From the NCBI GenBank assembly GCA_025141835.1, contig CP081102.1, positions 1 through 64,000 on the forward strand: DNA of 64,000 nt. Direction: 5' to 3'. Position numbers and translations under genes: made by a program. Source of the DNA: Rhodobacteraceae bacterium M385 (GTDB lineage: Bacteria > Pseudomonadota > Alphaproteobacteria > Rhodobacterales > Rhodobacteraceae). The notes under the pieces were generated by a model that saw nothing but the letters and a program-made list of their open reading frames with translations, had not been told where the DNA came from and ran no database searches. This document shows positions 39,088-47,209 of this stretch, piece after piece (the first letter of the stretch is position 1; every line of letters starts with the position of its first letter).

Positions 39088-39268
39088 TGGGTCTGCGGGT
39101 CTGGCGGGCCCTTGAAGACCCCGATCTGGAATTTGAGATGGCAGGGTGCTGGGTCTATCCCACTTTCAGGGGGCAAGGTCTGGGAACCGCCGCGATCTGC
39201 ATGGGGGCGCAAAGTTACGCTATCAGGACGATGACGTGGCCCGCGATTACCGCTTTAGCGTGGCCTAG
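39087..39268 (+). pseudogene. GNAT acetyltransferase remnant
   Basis: A short open frame gives LRVWRALEDPDLEFEMAG followed by CWVYPTFRGQGLGTAAI, which includes the acetyl-CoA loop RGQGLG of GNAT enzymes. After MGAQ the frame loses sense, whereas the next frame gives GAKLRYQDDDVARDYRFSVA and a stop at 39268. Amino and central parts of the enzyme are missing, so this looks like a truncated, frameshifted gene abutting the NYN gene (1-base overlap). A genuine small protein is less likely. Confidence 0.55.
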
Positions 39269-39885
39269 GAAACGCGGCGATAACGGGCAAGGAAAGTCCG
39301 CACTGCCTCATGCGCGACGCGGGAAAGCTCATCCTCGGAGGGGTCTTTTTCGATGCCAAACATGACCTTAAGCATCAGGTCCGAGCGGCAAAGCTGCGCC
39401 AATTGGTCAGCGGCAAGGAGCGGGTCTTCGATGTCCAACACCGTACGGGCCTTTTCGGTGCACAGGAAACCCGCGATCTTTTCGCCCCAGTTCTTGGGGC
39501 CGCTGGCATAGAAGGTCACGCCCAATTCCGGGAAGCGCTTGGCCTCGGCCACGCAGACGCGGAACATGTCTTGACCAAAATCGCTCAGGAAAAACGTGAC
39601 TAGTTTTTTGCAGATCACGACCAGCTTTTCTTCGACGCTCAGGCCCGATTGCTCGAACAACACTTCCACCTCGGATTGGGCGGTGCATTCCATCTTCAGG
39701 ACAGCCAAAAACAGATGCTGCTTATCGGGAAAATAGCTGTAAAGCGTCGCCTTCGACACGCCGGCATCGCGGGCGATTTCATCCACGGACGCGCCTTCAA
39801 AACCCTCACGCATGAAGACAGCGCGGGCGCCGCCAATCACTTGGTCGTACTTGCGACCCTTCTTGATCTGCATCTCAGCGTTCAT
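39265..39885 (-). CDS. TetR family transcriptional regulator
   Basis: A 206-residue repressor-type protein with the TetR helix-turn-helix in the first 55 residues (AVFMREGFEGASVDEIARDAGVSKATLYSYFPDKQHLF) and an unassigned ligand-binding carboxy domain of the AcrR-like kind. It faces the AEC transporter gene across a 141-base spacer that holds a perfect inverted repeat (39928-39943), so it may repress itself and possibly the transporter. Confidence 0.9.
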   Translation of the reverse strand: MNAEMQIKKGRKYDQVIGGARAVFMREGFEGASVDEIARDAGVSKATLYSYFPDKQHLFLAVLKMECTAQSEVEVLFEQSGLSVEEKLVVICKKLVTFFLSDFGQDMFRVCVAEAKRFPELGVTFYASGPKNWGEKIAGFLCTEKARTVLDIEDPLLAADQLAQLCRSDLMLKVMFGIEKDPSEDELSRVAHEAVRTFLARYRRVS

Positions 39886-39927
39886 GATTTTTGCATGGGG
39901 GTGGCGTCCCTCTCCTGACAGATATTG

Positions 39928-39943
39928 TAAACTGAATAGTTTA
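39928..39943. promoter_or_regulatory. Candidate TetR operator
   Basis: TAAACT-GAAT-AGTTTA, a perfect 16-base inverted repeat in an AT-rich spot 42 bases upstream of the TetR start and 83 bases upstream of the transporter start. A further AGTTT follows. Its place fits autoregulation. Confidence 0.6.
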
Positions 39944-40026
39944 GTTTCGGCAAGTTGGACCTGAGGGAAAGGGCCACCCGCGCCCGGCGTCTGGACAGTT
40001 CCAAGCGCTTGGCTTAGCCCTTTGCC

Positions 40027-40965
40027 ATGCTTGAAATTTTCCTGAAGACGCTCCCGTTTTTTGCCCTCATCGCTCTGGGTTTCCAAGCCTGTCGGACGGG
40101 GTTCTTCACCTCGGAGGCCGCAGCTTACCTGACCAAGTTCGTCTTCTACTTTGCCCTCTCGGCGATGCTGTTTCGGTTCGCGGCAAATCTTTCGCTGGCC
40201 GAAATCTTTGATTGGCAGTTCGTGGGTGCCTATTTGACGGGCTGTTTCGTGGTCTATTTCATTGCCACCGCCGTCGCGATGGTGCGCAAACGCCCCGTGA
40301 CAGAGGCCGCGTTCGAGGCCCAATGCGCCGTGATCGGCAATGTCGGTTTCCTCGGCGTGCCGATGCTGGTTGTGCTGTTGGGCGAGGCTTCGGCGGGGCC
40401 GGTGTTGCTGGTGTTGTCCCTGGATCTGATCGTGTTCTCCAGCCTGATCGTGATTATCGTGACGGGAAGCCGCGATGGGCGCATGTCGCTTGGGGTGCTG
40501 CGCACGGTGGGGATCGGCCTGCTGAAGAACCCGATGATCGTGTCGATCGTTTTGGGGCTGGCGTGGTCCAGTACCGGTTGGACATTGCCCGGCCCGGTGA
40601 ATGAGTTCACCGCGATTCTGGGCGCTGCCGCGACGCCGGGCGCCTTGTTCGCCATTGGCGCATCGCTGGCCGGAAAGTCAGCCGAGCGGATGTCTGTCGC
40701 GGGGTGGCTCACATTCTGCAAACTGGTGCTGCACCCGGCAGCCGTGGCGGTCGCCGCTCTGTTGATCTTCGATGTGCCGCCCTACGACGCCGCCGTGATG
40801 ATCGCCGCGGCCTCTTTGCCCGTGGCGGGGAACGTCTATATCCTCGCGCAGCACTATGGCGTGGCCCCGCAACGGGTATCTGCCGCGATCCTTGTGTCTA
40901 CCGCGCTGTCTATCCTGACCGTGTCTGCCGTCATCGCTTGGTTGGCGCCGATCTCCGGTGTGTGA
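40027..40965 (+). CDS. AEC family transporter (auxin-efflux-carrier type permease)
   Basis: A 312-residue inner-membrane protein with about ten hydrophobic segments in two halves and the AEC pattern: LPFFALIALGFQACRTGFF near 9, TKFVFYFALSAMLF near 37, NPMIVSIVLGL near 170 and ASLPVAGNVYILAQHYG near 260. Bacterial AEC proteins export or import organic acids such as malate or malonate; the substrate here is unknown. It is divergent from a TetR gene. Confidence 0.87.
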   Translation: MLEIFLKTLPFFALIALGFQACRTGFFTSEAAAYLTKFVFYFALSAMLFRFAANLSLAEIFDWQFVGAYLTGCFVVYFIATAVAMVRKRPVTEAAFEAQCAVIGNVGFLGVPMLVVLLGEASAGPVLLVLSLDLIVFSSLIVIIVTGSRDGRMSLGVLRTVGIGLLKNPMIVSIVLGLAWSSTGWTLPGPVNEFTAILGAAATPGALFAIGASLAGKSAERMSVAGWLTFCKLVLHPAAVAVAALLIFDVPPYDAAVMIAAASLPVAGNVYILAQHYGVAPQRVSAAILVSTALSILTVSAVIAWLAPISGV

Positions 40966-41068
40966 TCCCCGCGTTACGGGCACGTAAACTGCGGCAAACG
41001 CGATGAAACCGTTGCGCCACAACCCGCTGGCGCGTTAACCCATTCAAAACAACTGGGGGCACCGAGCC

Positions 41069-41902
41069 ATGGAAACCATCTCTGAGAACAAAGCCTTTGG
41101 CGGCACGCAGGGCGTCTACACCCATAAATCCGACGCCACAGGCGGGGACATGACCTTTGGTTTGTTCATGCCCGGTGAAGCCGCAGACGGCCCTGTGCCA
41201 ATCCTGTGGTATCTGTCGGGCCTGACCTGCACCCACGAGAACGCCATGAGCAAAGCCGGCGCCCAAGGGTGGGCCGCCGAACAAGGCATCGCGGTGATTT
41301 TCCCCGACACCTCGCCACGCGGCGAAGATGTGGCCGATGATCCGGCCTATGACCTTGGGCAAGGCGCTGGCTTCTATGTAAACGCCACCCAGAAACCTTG
41401 GGCCCCGCATTTTAACATGTGGGATTACATCGTCGATGATTTGCCCTCGCTGGTGTTCAAGAATTTTGCGCTGGATCAGGACCGCCAGGCGATTACCGGA
41501 CATTCCATGGGCGGACACGGCGCGTTGACGATTGCCATGCGCCACCCCGATCGCTTCGCCTCGGTCTCTGCCTTTGCGCCGATCTGTAACCCGACGGAAA
41601 GTGAGTGGGGCCGCAAACAGCTAACCGCCTATCTGGGCGACGATCAAGAAATATGGGCGCCCCATGATGCCACGCTATTGATGCACGCCGCCGGTTTTGA
41701 CGGGCCGATGCTGATCGACACGGGCACAAACGACCAGTTTGGCGATCTTCTGAAAACCGAAGCACTGGCCCACGCCGCGGCCCTGCGCCGCCAGGAAATC
41801 CAACTGCGGATGCAGCCGGGTTACGACCATTCCTATTTCTTCGTGTCGAGCTTCATGGAAGACCACATCACCTTCCACGCCGAAGCCCTGTATTCCGCCT
41901 GA
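41069..41902 (+). CDS. S-formylglutathione hydrolase
   Basis: This esterase hydrolyses S-formylglutathione to glutathione and formate, the last step of glutathione-dependent formaldehyde detoxification (FrmB/FghA). The 277-residue protein has the alpha/beta-hydrolase nucleophile GHSMGGHGAL near 146-155, LWYLSGLTCTHENAMSKAGAQ near 48-68 and the catalytic His in PGYDHSYFFV near 254. It overlaps the HAD gene by one base (TGATG), and these two plus the cyclodeaminase form a coupled operon. Confidence 0.94.
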   Translation: METISENKAFGGTQGVYTHKSDATGGDMTFGLFMPGEAADGPVPILWYLSGLTCTHENAMSKAGAQGWAAEQGIAVIFPDTSPRGEDVADDPAYDLGQGAGFYVNATQKPWAPHFNMWDYIVDDLPSLVFKNFALDQDRQAITGHSMGGHGALTIAMRHPDRFASVSAFAPICNPTESEWGRKQLTAYLGDDQEIWAPHDATLLMHAAGFDGPMLIDTGTNDQFGDLLKTEALAHAAALRRQEIQLRMQPGYDHSYFFVSSFMEDHITFHAEALYSA

Positions 41903-42525
41903 TGGCGGTTCAGGCCGTCATCTTTGACATCGGCAATGTGCTGATCGAGTGGCAACCCGAGCGCCATTATGACCGTGTGATCGGAGAGGTCCGGCGGCGC
42001 GAGATGTTCGCCGCCGTGGACCTGCACGCCATGAACGACCGCGTGGATCAGGGAGAGAACTTTTTGGAGATGGTGCAGGAATGCGCCGCCGCCTACCCCG
42101 CGTTTCACGATGAAATCATGCTGTGGCACGACGATTGGCTGCACATGGCCTCTCCTTCTATTCCGCAGTCGGTGGCACTCCTCCGCCAATTGCGTCGTCG
42201 TGGCGTCGCCGTGTTTGCGCTGTCAAATTTCGGGGTGGAGACCTTTGACATCGCCCTGCCGGAATATCCGTTTTTGGGTGAATTCGACCGGTCCTATATC
42301 TCGGGCCATATGGGGATCACAAAGCCCGATCCGCAGATTTATGCGCAGGTGGAGGCGGATTGTGGCCTAGCCCCTGAGAGCCTGCTTTTCGCCGACGACA
42401 GGGTCGATAATATTGAAGCCGCCACCAAGCGCGGATGGCAAACGCATCTGTTTGATGGCCCTAAAGGATGGGCCGAACGGCTGGTACAAGAAGGGCTGTT
42501 GAGCAAGGAGGAAGCAGGGTTATGA
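41902..42525 (+). CDS. HAD-superfamily hydrolase (HAD-IA, YihX-like)
   Basis: A 207-residue phosphatase-type protein: nucleophile Asp in VIFDIGNVLIEWQPERHY near 6-23, motif II Ser in ALSNFGVETF near 109, motif III Lys in HMGITKPDPQIY near 135 and motif IV in LFADDRVDNIEAATKRGW near 160. The closest described relatives act on sugar phosphates; the substrate here is unknown. It overlaps its upstream neighbour by one base and the cyclodeaminase gene by four. Confidence 0.88.
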   Translation: MAVQAVIFDIGNVLIEWQPERHYDRVIGEVRRREMFAAVDLHAMNDRVDQGENFLEMVQECAAAYPAFHDEIMLWHDDWLHMASPSIPQSVALLRQLRRRGVAVFALSNFGVETFDIALPEYPFLGEFDRSYISGHMGITKPDPQIYAQVEADCGLAPESLLFADDRVDNIEAATKRGWQTHLFDGPKGWAERLVQEGLLSKEEAGL

Positions 42526-43430
42526 CGCTGATTATCGGACCTGAGGCGGAAGCCTCGCTCGACTGGATCGCTTTGAGTGACGCCATAGAGGCGGGCCACC
42601 GGATGCCGCGCGCGCAGATCGACGACACATTCTTATATCGCGGCGAAGATACACTGCTTAGCCGCGCGGCGTGGATCGACGGGTTGGGCCAATTGGTGAA
42701 GACCGCCACGATCTTTCCGGGCAACAAGGATCTGGGAAAGCCTGCGATCAACGGCGGCGTGTGTCTGTTCTCGGACCGGGACGGCACGCTGGAGGCGATC
42801 ATAGATTTCCATTTGCTAACCAAGTGGAAGACAGCGGGCGACAGTCTTTTGGCGGCGAGGAAGCTGGCGAGGCCGGACGCGAAGCGCATCCTGCTTGTGG
42901 GGGCGGGCAGCGTGGCGGAGTCGCTGTATCATGCCTATTCGGCGGCATTCCCTGACGCGCAGTTCACTATATGGAACAGAAGCCTTGCCAAAGCCGCCGC
43001 CTTTGCAGCACGCTATGAGGGCATGGAGATTGCCCGAGATCTGGAGACCGCCGTGGGCGAGGCCGATATCATCGGCACCGGAACAATGGCGACGGAGCCT
43101 GTGATTATGGGCAAGTGGCTGGCACCGGGCACGCACCTGGACCTGATCGGGGCGTATCGGCCAGACATGCGGGAAGCCGACGATGATGCCTTGAGGCGGT
43201 CTCGGGTTTTTGTGGACAGCCGGGCCACAACGCTGGGGCATATCGGAGAGTTGAAGATACCCTTGGAGGCAGGGGTTTTCTTTGAGAGCGATGTAGTGGC
43301 GGATTTCTACGAGATGGAAGCGGTGACACGGGCCTCGGACACGGAAATTACGCTGTGCAAGAATGGCGGAGGGGCGCATCTGGATTTGATGGTGGCCCGC
43401 TATATTCTGGACGCGGTGCGAGCCGGATAG
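42522..43430 (+). CDS. Ornithine cyclodeaminase/mu-crystallin family protein
   Basis: A 302-residue NAD(P)-dependent enzyme of the family that includes ornithine cyclodeaminase, alanine dehydrogenase and ketimine reductase. It shows KTATIFPGNKDLGKPAINGGVCLFS near 60-84, the Rossmann start LLVGAGSVAESLYHAY near 125 and HLDLIGAYRPDMREAD near 205. The exact substrate cannot be read from sequence. ATG 42522 overlaps the HAD stop (ATGA). Confidence 0.87.
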   Translation: MTLIIGPEAEASLDWIALSDAIEAGHRMPRAQIDDTFLYRGEDTLLSRAAWIDGLGQLVKTATIFPGNKDLGKPAINGGVCLFSDRDGTLEAIIDFHLLTKWKTAGDSLLAARKLARPDAKRILLVGAGSVAESLYHAYSAAFPDAQFTIWNRSLAKAAAFAARYEGMEIARDLETAVGEADIIGTGTMATEPVIMGKWLAPGTHLDLIGAYRPDMREADDDALRRSRVFVDSRATTLGHIGELKIPLEAGVFFESDVVADFYEMEAVTRASDTEITLCKNGGGAHLDLMVARYILDAVRAG

Positions 43431-43484
43431 GCTTATTTCGCGCGCGTTGCGCACGACCAATTAGGGGGGGCAGACCCGGCAACT

Positions 43485-43537
43485 GGGGGGCGCTGCCCCC
43501 CAGACCCCCCGGAGGTGTAAGGCCAAGATGAAGGGGA
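43485..43537 (+). repeat. Dispersed intergenic repeat, copy 5 (GC palindrome plus core)
   Basis: GGGGGGCGCTGCCCCCC palindrome, AGACCCCCCGGAGGTGTA and then AGGCCAAGATGAAGGGG, in the spacer between two convergent genes. The internal hairpin of copies 2 and 7 is absent. Confidence 0.7.
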
Positions 43538-43538
43538 G

Positions 43539-44786
43539 CTAGGCCGAGAGGGCCGCGCGTTGGCCGAGGGGTGTTTCCTTGATTGGCAGGTGAATGATGG
43601 CGCTTAGGGCACCGACGCCGACGCCGACCCACCAGACGGCAGTGTAGTCGCCGTAGGCATCGAAGAGTTCTCCGCCAAGCCAGACGCCCATGAAGCTGCC
43701 CAACTGGTGGCTGAAGAAGACGATGCCATAGAGCGTGCCCATGTAGCGGAGGCCGTAGATGTAGCCGACAAGGCCGCTGGTGAGGGGAACAGTCGCGAGC
43801 CAGAGGGACCCCATCACTGCAGAGAAGACAAGGACCGAGGTGGGTGTCATCGGAAGCAGGATGAAGGCTGCGGCCGCGATGGTGCGGCCTGTGTAGATGG
43901 CGGCTAGGAGGTTCTTTTTCGAGTAGGTGTTCCCGAGGTAGGCCGCGAGGAGTGTGCCCCCGATGTTAGCCGCGCCGATCACCGCGATGGCCATGGCGCC
44001 AAGGGCAGAGGTCGTGGTGACACCCAACGAGTGCAGGACGCCGCCGGGGGCAATGGGGCCGCAGAATTCGGTGATAAAGGCCGGGAAGTGGGCTGTGATG
44101 AAGCCCAGTTGGTAGCCACAGGAGAAGAACCCGATGAAGATCAGGGTGAAAGAGGGATCGCGGATCGCTTTGCCGAGAATCTGCGCCAATGTCTCTTCCA
44201 ATTGCGGCGAGGACGGGCGCTCTGGCGCGCGGAGGAGCGGCAGGAACAGGAGCGAAGCGAAGACCAGGGCCGCGAAGATCAGGAACACTGTTTGCCAGGG
44301 GAAGGCGCCCAAAAGCGCCTCGGCGATGGGGGGGCCGATGATTTGCCCGGCAGAGCCCATGGCGGTCGCCACGCCCAGTGTCATGGAGCGGTTTTTGTCA
44401 GACGCGGCACGGGCGACCATAGCGAGGATCACGCCGAAACCTGTGCCCGCAATGCCAAAGCCCACCAGCACCTCCAGCAATTGGTGCTGGCCGGGGGTGA
44501 TCGCATAGGCCGATACCACTAGGCCCACCACATAAAGCGCGACACCCAGGAAGATCGCTTTGCGGTCGCCGAACTTCTCGGCAATTGCGCCGAAGACCGG
44601 CTGACCGATGCCCCATGCAAGGTTTTGCACCGCAATCGCCATGCTGAATTCCGCCCTTAGCCAGCCGAATTCTGCTGCGATGGGGATCTGGAACACGCCG
44701 AAGCTGGCCCGGATCGCGAAGCTGATCAGGATGATGGCACATCCGCCGATCAGGACGGGGGTGAAGAAGTTGTTTTGGCGATCCAT
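43539..44786 (-). CDS. MFS transporter (oxalate/formate antiporter-like)
   Basis: A 415-residue inner-membrane protein with 12 predicted helices. The opening ISFAIRASFGVFQIPIAAEFGW and the following AVQNLAWGIGQPVFGAIAEKFGDRK (the conserved loop 2-3 motif) resemble the monocarboxylate/oxalate-formate branch of the major facilitator superfamily. The substrate is unknown. It lies alone, convergent with the cyclodeaminase gene. Confidence 0.87.
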   Translation of the reverse strand: MDRQNNFFTPVLIGGCAIILISFAIRASFGVFQIPIAAEFGWLRAEFSMAIAVQNLAWGIGQPVFGAIAEKFGDRKAIFLGVALYVVGLVVSAYAITPGQHQLLEVLVGFGIAGTGFGVILAMVARAASDKNRSMTLGVATAMGSAGQIIGPPIAEALLGAFPWQTVFLIFAALVFASLLFLPLLRAPERPSSPQLEETLAQILGKAIRDPSFTLIFIGFFSCGYQLGFITAHFPAFITEFCGPIAPGGVLHSLGVTTTSALGAMAIAVIGAANIGGTLLAAYLGNTYSKKNLLAAIYTGRTIAAAAFILLPMTPTSVLVFSAVMGSLWLATVPLTSGLVGYIYGLRYMGTLYGIVFFSHQLGSFMGVWLGGELFDAYGDYTAVWWVGVGVGALSAIIHLPIKETPLGQRAALSA

Positions 44787-44929
44787 TGGGGACTCTTTCC
44801 GGGTTTCAGGGCGACTGTGACGGGCCGGAGGTGGCGCGTCAAATCAGTGCTTGTGACCTATCGGTTCACATTCCTTGAAGGCGCTGATTTCTATGGGCAA
44901 ACGCCCTAGGTTTCCGATAGAACGACGCC

Positions 44930-46015
44930 ATGTCTCAGCCGCTTACCTTGCTTTACGATACCCGTGTCTCTGAGGGGCTTTTGCGCCCTGACCCTGCGCA
45001 ACGTGCCGTTATGGCGCGTTTGGAAGAGGTGCGTGCCACCCTTGATGCGCCGCAGCCCAAGGGCTTTCTGGCAAGGTTTCGGAAGGCAGAACCGACCGGT
45101 TCGAGGGGGCTATACCTTTGGGGCGGCGTAGGACGCGGAAAATCCATGTTGATGGATTTGTTCTTTCAGCACGCGGGCATCGCCGAGAAGCGCCGGGTCC
45201 ATTTCCATGCCTTCATGCAAGAGGTTCAGGCCGCGCTGCATGAAGCTCGAAAAACCGGCGTGGACGACGCGATCAAGCCGGTGGCCGAAGATATCGCCCG
45301 CGACCTGAAGTTACTGTGTTTCGATGAGATGCAGATCACCGATATCGCCGATGCGATGATCGTGGGGCGCTTGTTCGAGAGGTTGTTTGAGGCGGGCGTT
45401 GTGGTTGTCACGACCTCGAACAGGCCACCAGCAGACCTTTATAAGGACGGGTTGAACCGGCAGTTGTTTCTGCCCTTCATCGAGCTTCTGGAAGATCGGA
45501 TGGAGGTCTATCAGCTCGATGCAGAGACTGATTATCGCCAAGACCGATTGTCCGGAGAGCCGGTTTGGTTCACCCCTGCCGACGCCAATGCAAAGCGGGC
45601 GATTGATGTCATTTGGCGCGACCTGACCGGCGGGCGGGATGAGCCGTTGACGCTAGAGGTGAAAGGCCGCGATGTGGTGATCCCAAGGTTCTGGGCGGGG
45701 CAGGCAAGGGCCAGTTTTGCAGCGCTTTGTGGCACCGCTTTGGGGCCAGCTGACTACCTTGCCTTGGTGGGGGCGGCCAACGTGTTGGTGCTGGAAGATA
45801 TCCCAAAGATGGGCCCCGGCAATGCCAATGAAGCCAAGCGATTCGTGACGCTGATTGACACGCTATACGAAGGCAATGTGCGCCTGATCGCCAGCGCAGA
45901 GGCCGAGCCAGAGGCGCTTTACGTTGAAGGCGCGGGCGTCTTTGAATTTGAACGCACCGCCAGCCGTTTGCGCGAAATGCAGGGTGCGGAATGGGGCGCG
46001 CTGGCAGCGGGATAG
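44930..46015 (+). CDS. zapE: Cell division protein ZapE (AFG1-like ATPase)
   Basis: ZapE is a Z-ring-associated ATPase, related to mitochondrial AFG1. The 361-residue protein has Walker A LWGGVGRGKSMLMDLFF near 64-80, RRVHFHAFMQEVQAALHEARK near 88, Walker B LLCFDEMQITDIADAMIVGRLF near 126-147 and the VVVTTSNRPPADLYKDGLNRQLFLPFI segment near 157. The carboxy part is typical and ends with an arginine-rich SRLREMQ helix. It appears monocistronic. Confidence 0.94.
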   Translation: MSQPLTLLYDTRVSEGLLRPDPAQRAVMARLEEVRATLDAPQPKGFLARFRKAEPTGSRGLYLWGGVGRGKSMLMDLFFQHAGIAEKRRVHFHAFMQEVQAALHEARKTGVDDAIKPVAEDIARDLKLLCFDEMQITDIADAMIVGRLFERLFEAGVVVVTTSNRPPADLYKDGLNRQLFLPFIELLEDRMEVYQLDAETDYRQDRLSGEPVWFTPADANAKRAIDVIWRDLTGGRDEPLTLEVKGRDVVIPRFWAGQARASFAALCGTALGPADYLALVGAANVLVLEDIPKMGPGNANEAKRFVTLIDTLYEGNVRLIASAEAEPEALYVEGAGVFEFERTASRLREMQGAEWGALAAG

Positions 46016-46023
46016 GCCCCGCT

Positions 46024-46650
46024 CTACAGCCCGTCCAAGGCCGCTTGCACTGCTGTGAAATAGGCCCCGACATGGGCACCATCGGCCAAGGCGTGGTGCA
46101 CCTCGAGGGTCATGGCCATGGACCAGCGCCCGCCGTTCTCGACTATCTTGCCCCAACTGACACGGGGGATGCAGTCATCAGGGCCGGGCATCGCATTGGT
46201 GATTGAAGAGTAATCCAGCCAAGGCAGGCAGGACATATAGCACAGGTCATCGCGCTCGTTAAAATTGGCCGCGAGGTTGCCGGACTTCGCCGCAGCGTCG
46301 ATCAGGGATTTGGCCGTTGCGTCGAAGCGGAAGAAATCGGGATCAAAGGGCACATAGGCATAGGTGAAACTGCCTGTATCCGTGGGCACGGTCATCGACA
46401 TTTCCACGGCATCGTGGCGGATGACACGATCGCCGCGAAACCGCATCAACAACTCAGGCACCCCGTGGATGCCAGCACCTATGGCGAAGAGGCTAGCGCG
46501 ATAGGGCGACACGCCAGAAGGTTTCAGGTGCACCATTAGATCGGTCACGTCGATCCGAGAGGTGACCGCAAAGTGGGGGCGATCATAGGTGCGAAAGAAG
46601 TGATACTGCGCGGCACGGGGCCATGTGGAAAGATCTACGGGGTGTTCCAT
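46024..46650 (-). CDS. Chloramphenicol acetyltransferase-like protein
   Basis: A 208-residue protein of the CAT fold: FFRTYDRPHFAVTSRIDVTDL near 18-38, SFTYAYVPFDPDFF near 98 and the catalytic His in LEVHHALADGAHVGAYFTAVQ near 182-201. True CAT enzymes have HHAVCDGFH at this place; here it is HHALADGAH, so the acceptor may differ and chloramphenicol resistance should not be assumed. Its ATG overlaps the stop of the upstream secreted-protein gene by one base. Confidence 0.85.
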   Translation of the reverse strand: MEHPVDLSTWPRAAQYHFFRTYDRPHFAVTSRIDVTDLMVHLKPSGVSPYRASLFAIGAGIHGVPELLMRFRGDRVIRHDAVEMSMTVPTDTGSFTYAYVPFDPDFFRFDATAKSLIDAAAKSGNLAANFNERDDLCYMSCLPWLDYSSITNAMPGPDDCIPRVSWGKIVENGGRWSMAMTLEVHHALADGAHVGAYFTAVQAALDGL

Positions 46651-47165
46651 CAGCTTACCGGTATTGTGGATTCGCAGATAAGCGCGACATCCATCGGTTG
46701 CACGAAAAGCGGCGTGTTGGGGTCGATCGAGCTGTCTTCGATCCAGAGGTTATTGATGCACACGTCCTGGGCGTAATTGCCGCCGTTCCAGCCAAAACCC
46801 GCCTGCGCACCGCAGTTGTTCACTTGGCCGTTGGCGTTCCATTCCTGATATGAATTCTCCGCCCTGATGCCGCCAGTGGGGAATTGCAGGGTGGTGGTAT
46901 CGAACCTCAGTAACCAAGAAGTGTCAGTCGTGACCTCTGTCAGGTTCCAAGAGCCGATGGCGACGCCGTCTATGTGGCCGATGATCTGGAAATCGGTGAC
47001 TTGATCTTGGGTGATAAGGCCGCTGTCGAGAAGGGCATCAGGAAAGCCGATGTGACCTTCCATCGTGTATCCATTGGCCCCGACCCAACAGAACTGAAAC
47101 TGCGCCGCATTCAGGGGCGCGGTTGTGAGGAGGAGGGCGGTGAGGAAGGAGGCGCGGTGAACCAT
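46650..47165 (-). CDS. Secreted protein of unknown function
   Basis: A 171-residue exported protein with signal peptide (LTALLLTTAPLNAAQ). The mature protein is rich in Trp, Asn and Thr and has cysteines in QFCWVGANGYTMEGHIGF, VNNCGAQAGFGWNGG, DVCINNLW and the final ALICEST. The GANGYTMEGHIGF and FQIIGHIDGVAIGSW strands suggest a beta-sandwich. I do not recognise the family. It is coupled to the CAT-like gene by a 1-base overlap. Confidence 0.75.
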   Translation of the reverse strand: MVHRASFLTALLLTTAPLNAAQFQFCWVGANGYTMEGHIGFPDALLDSGLITQDQVTDFQIIGHIDGVAIGSWNLTEVTTDTSWLLRFDTTTLQFPTGGIRAENSYQEWNANGQVNNCGAQAGFGWNGGNYAQDVCINNLWIEDSSIDPNTPLFVQPMDVALICESTIPVS

Positions 47166-47209
47166 GGGGCAAAGGTGGCGTGCGCGTCGGCGCAGGTCAA
47201 CCATTGGCG

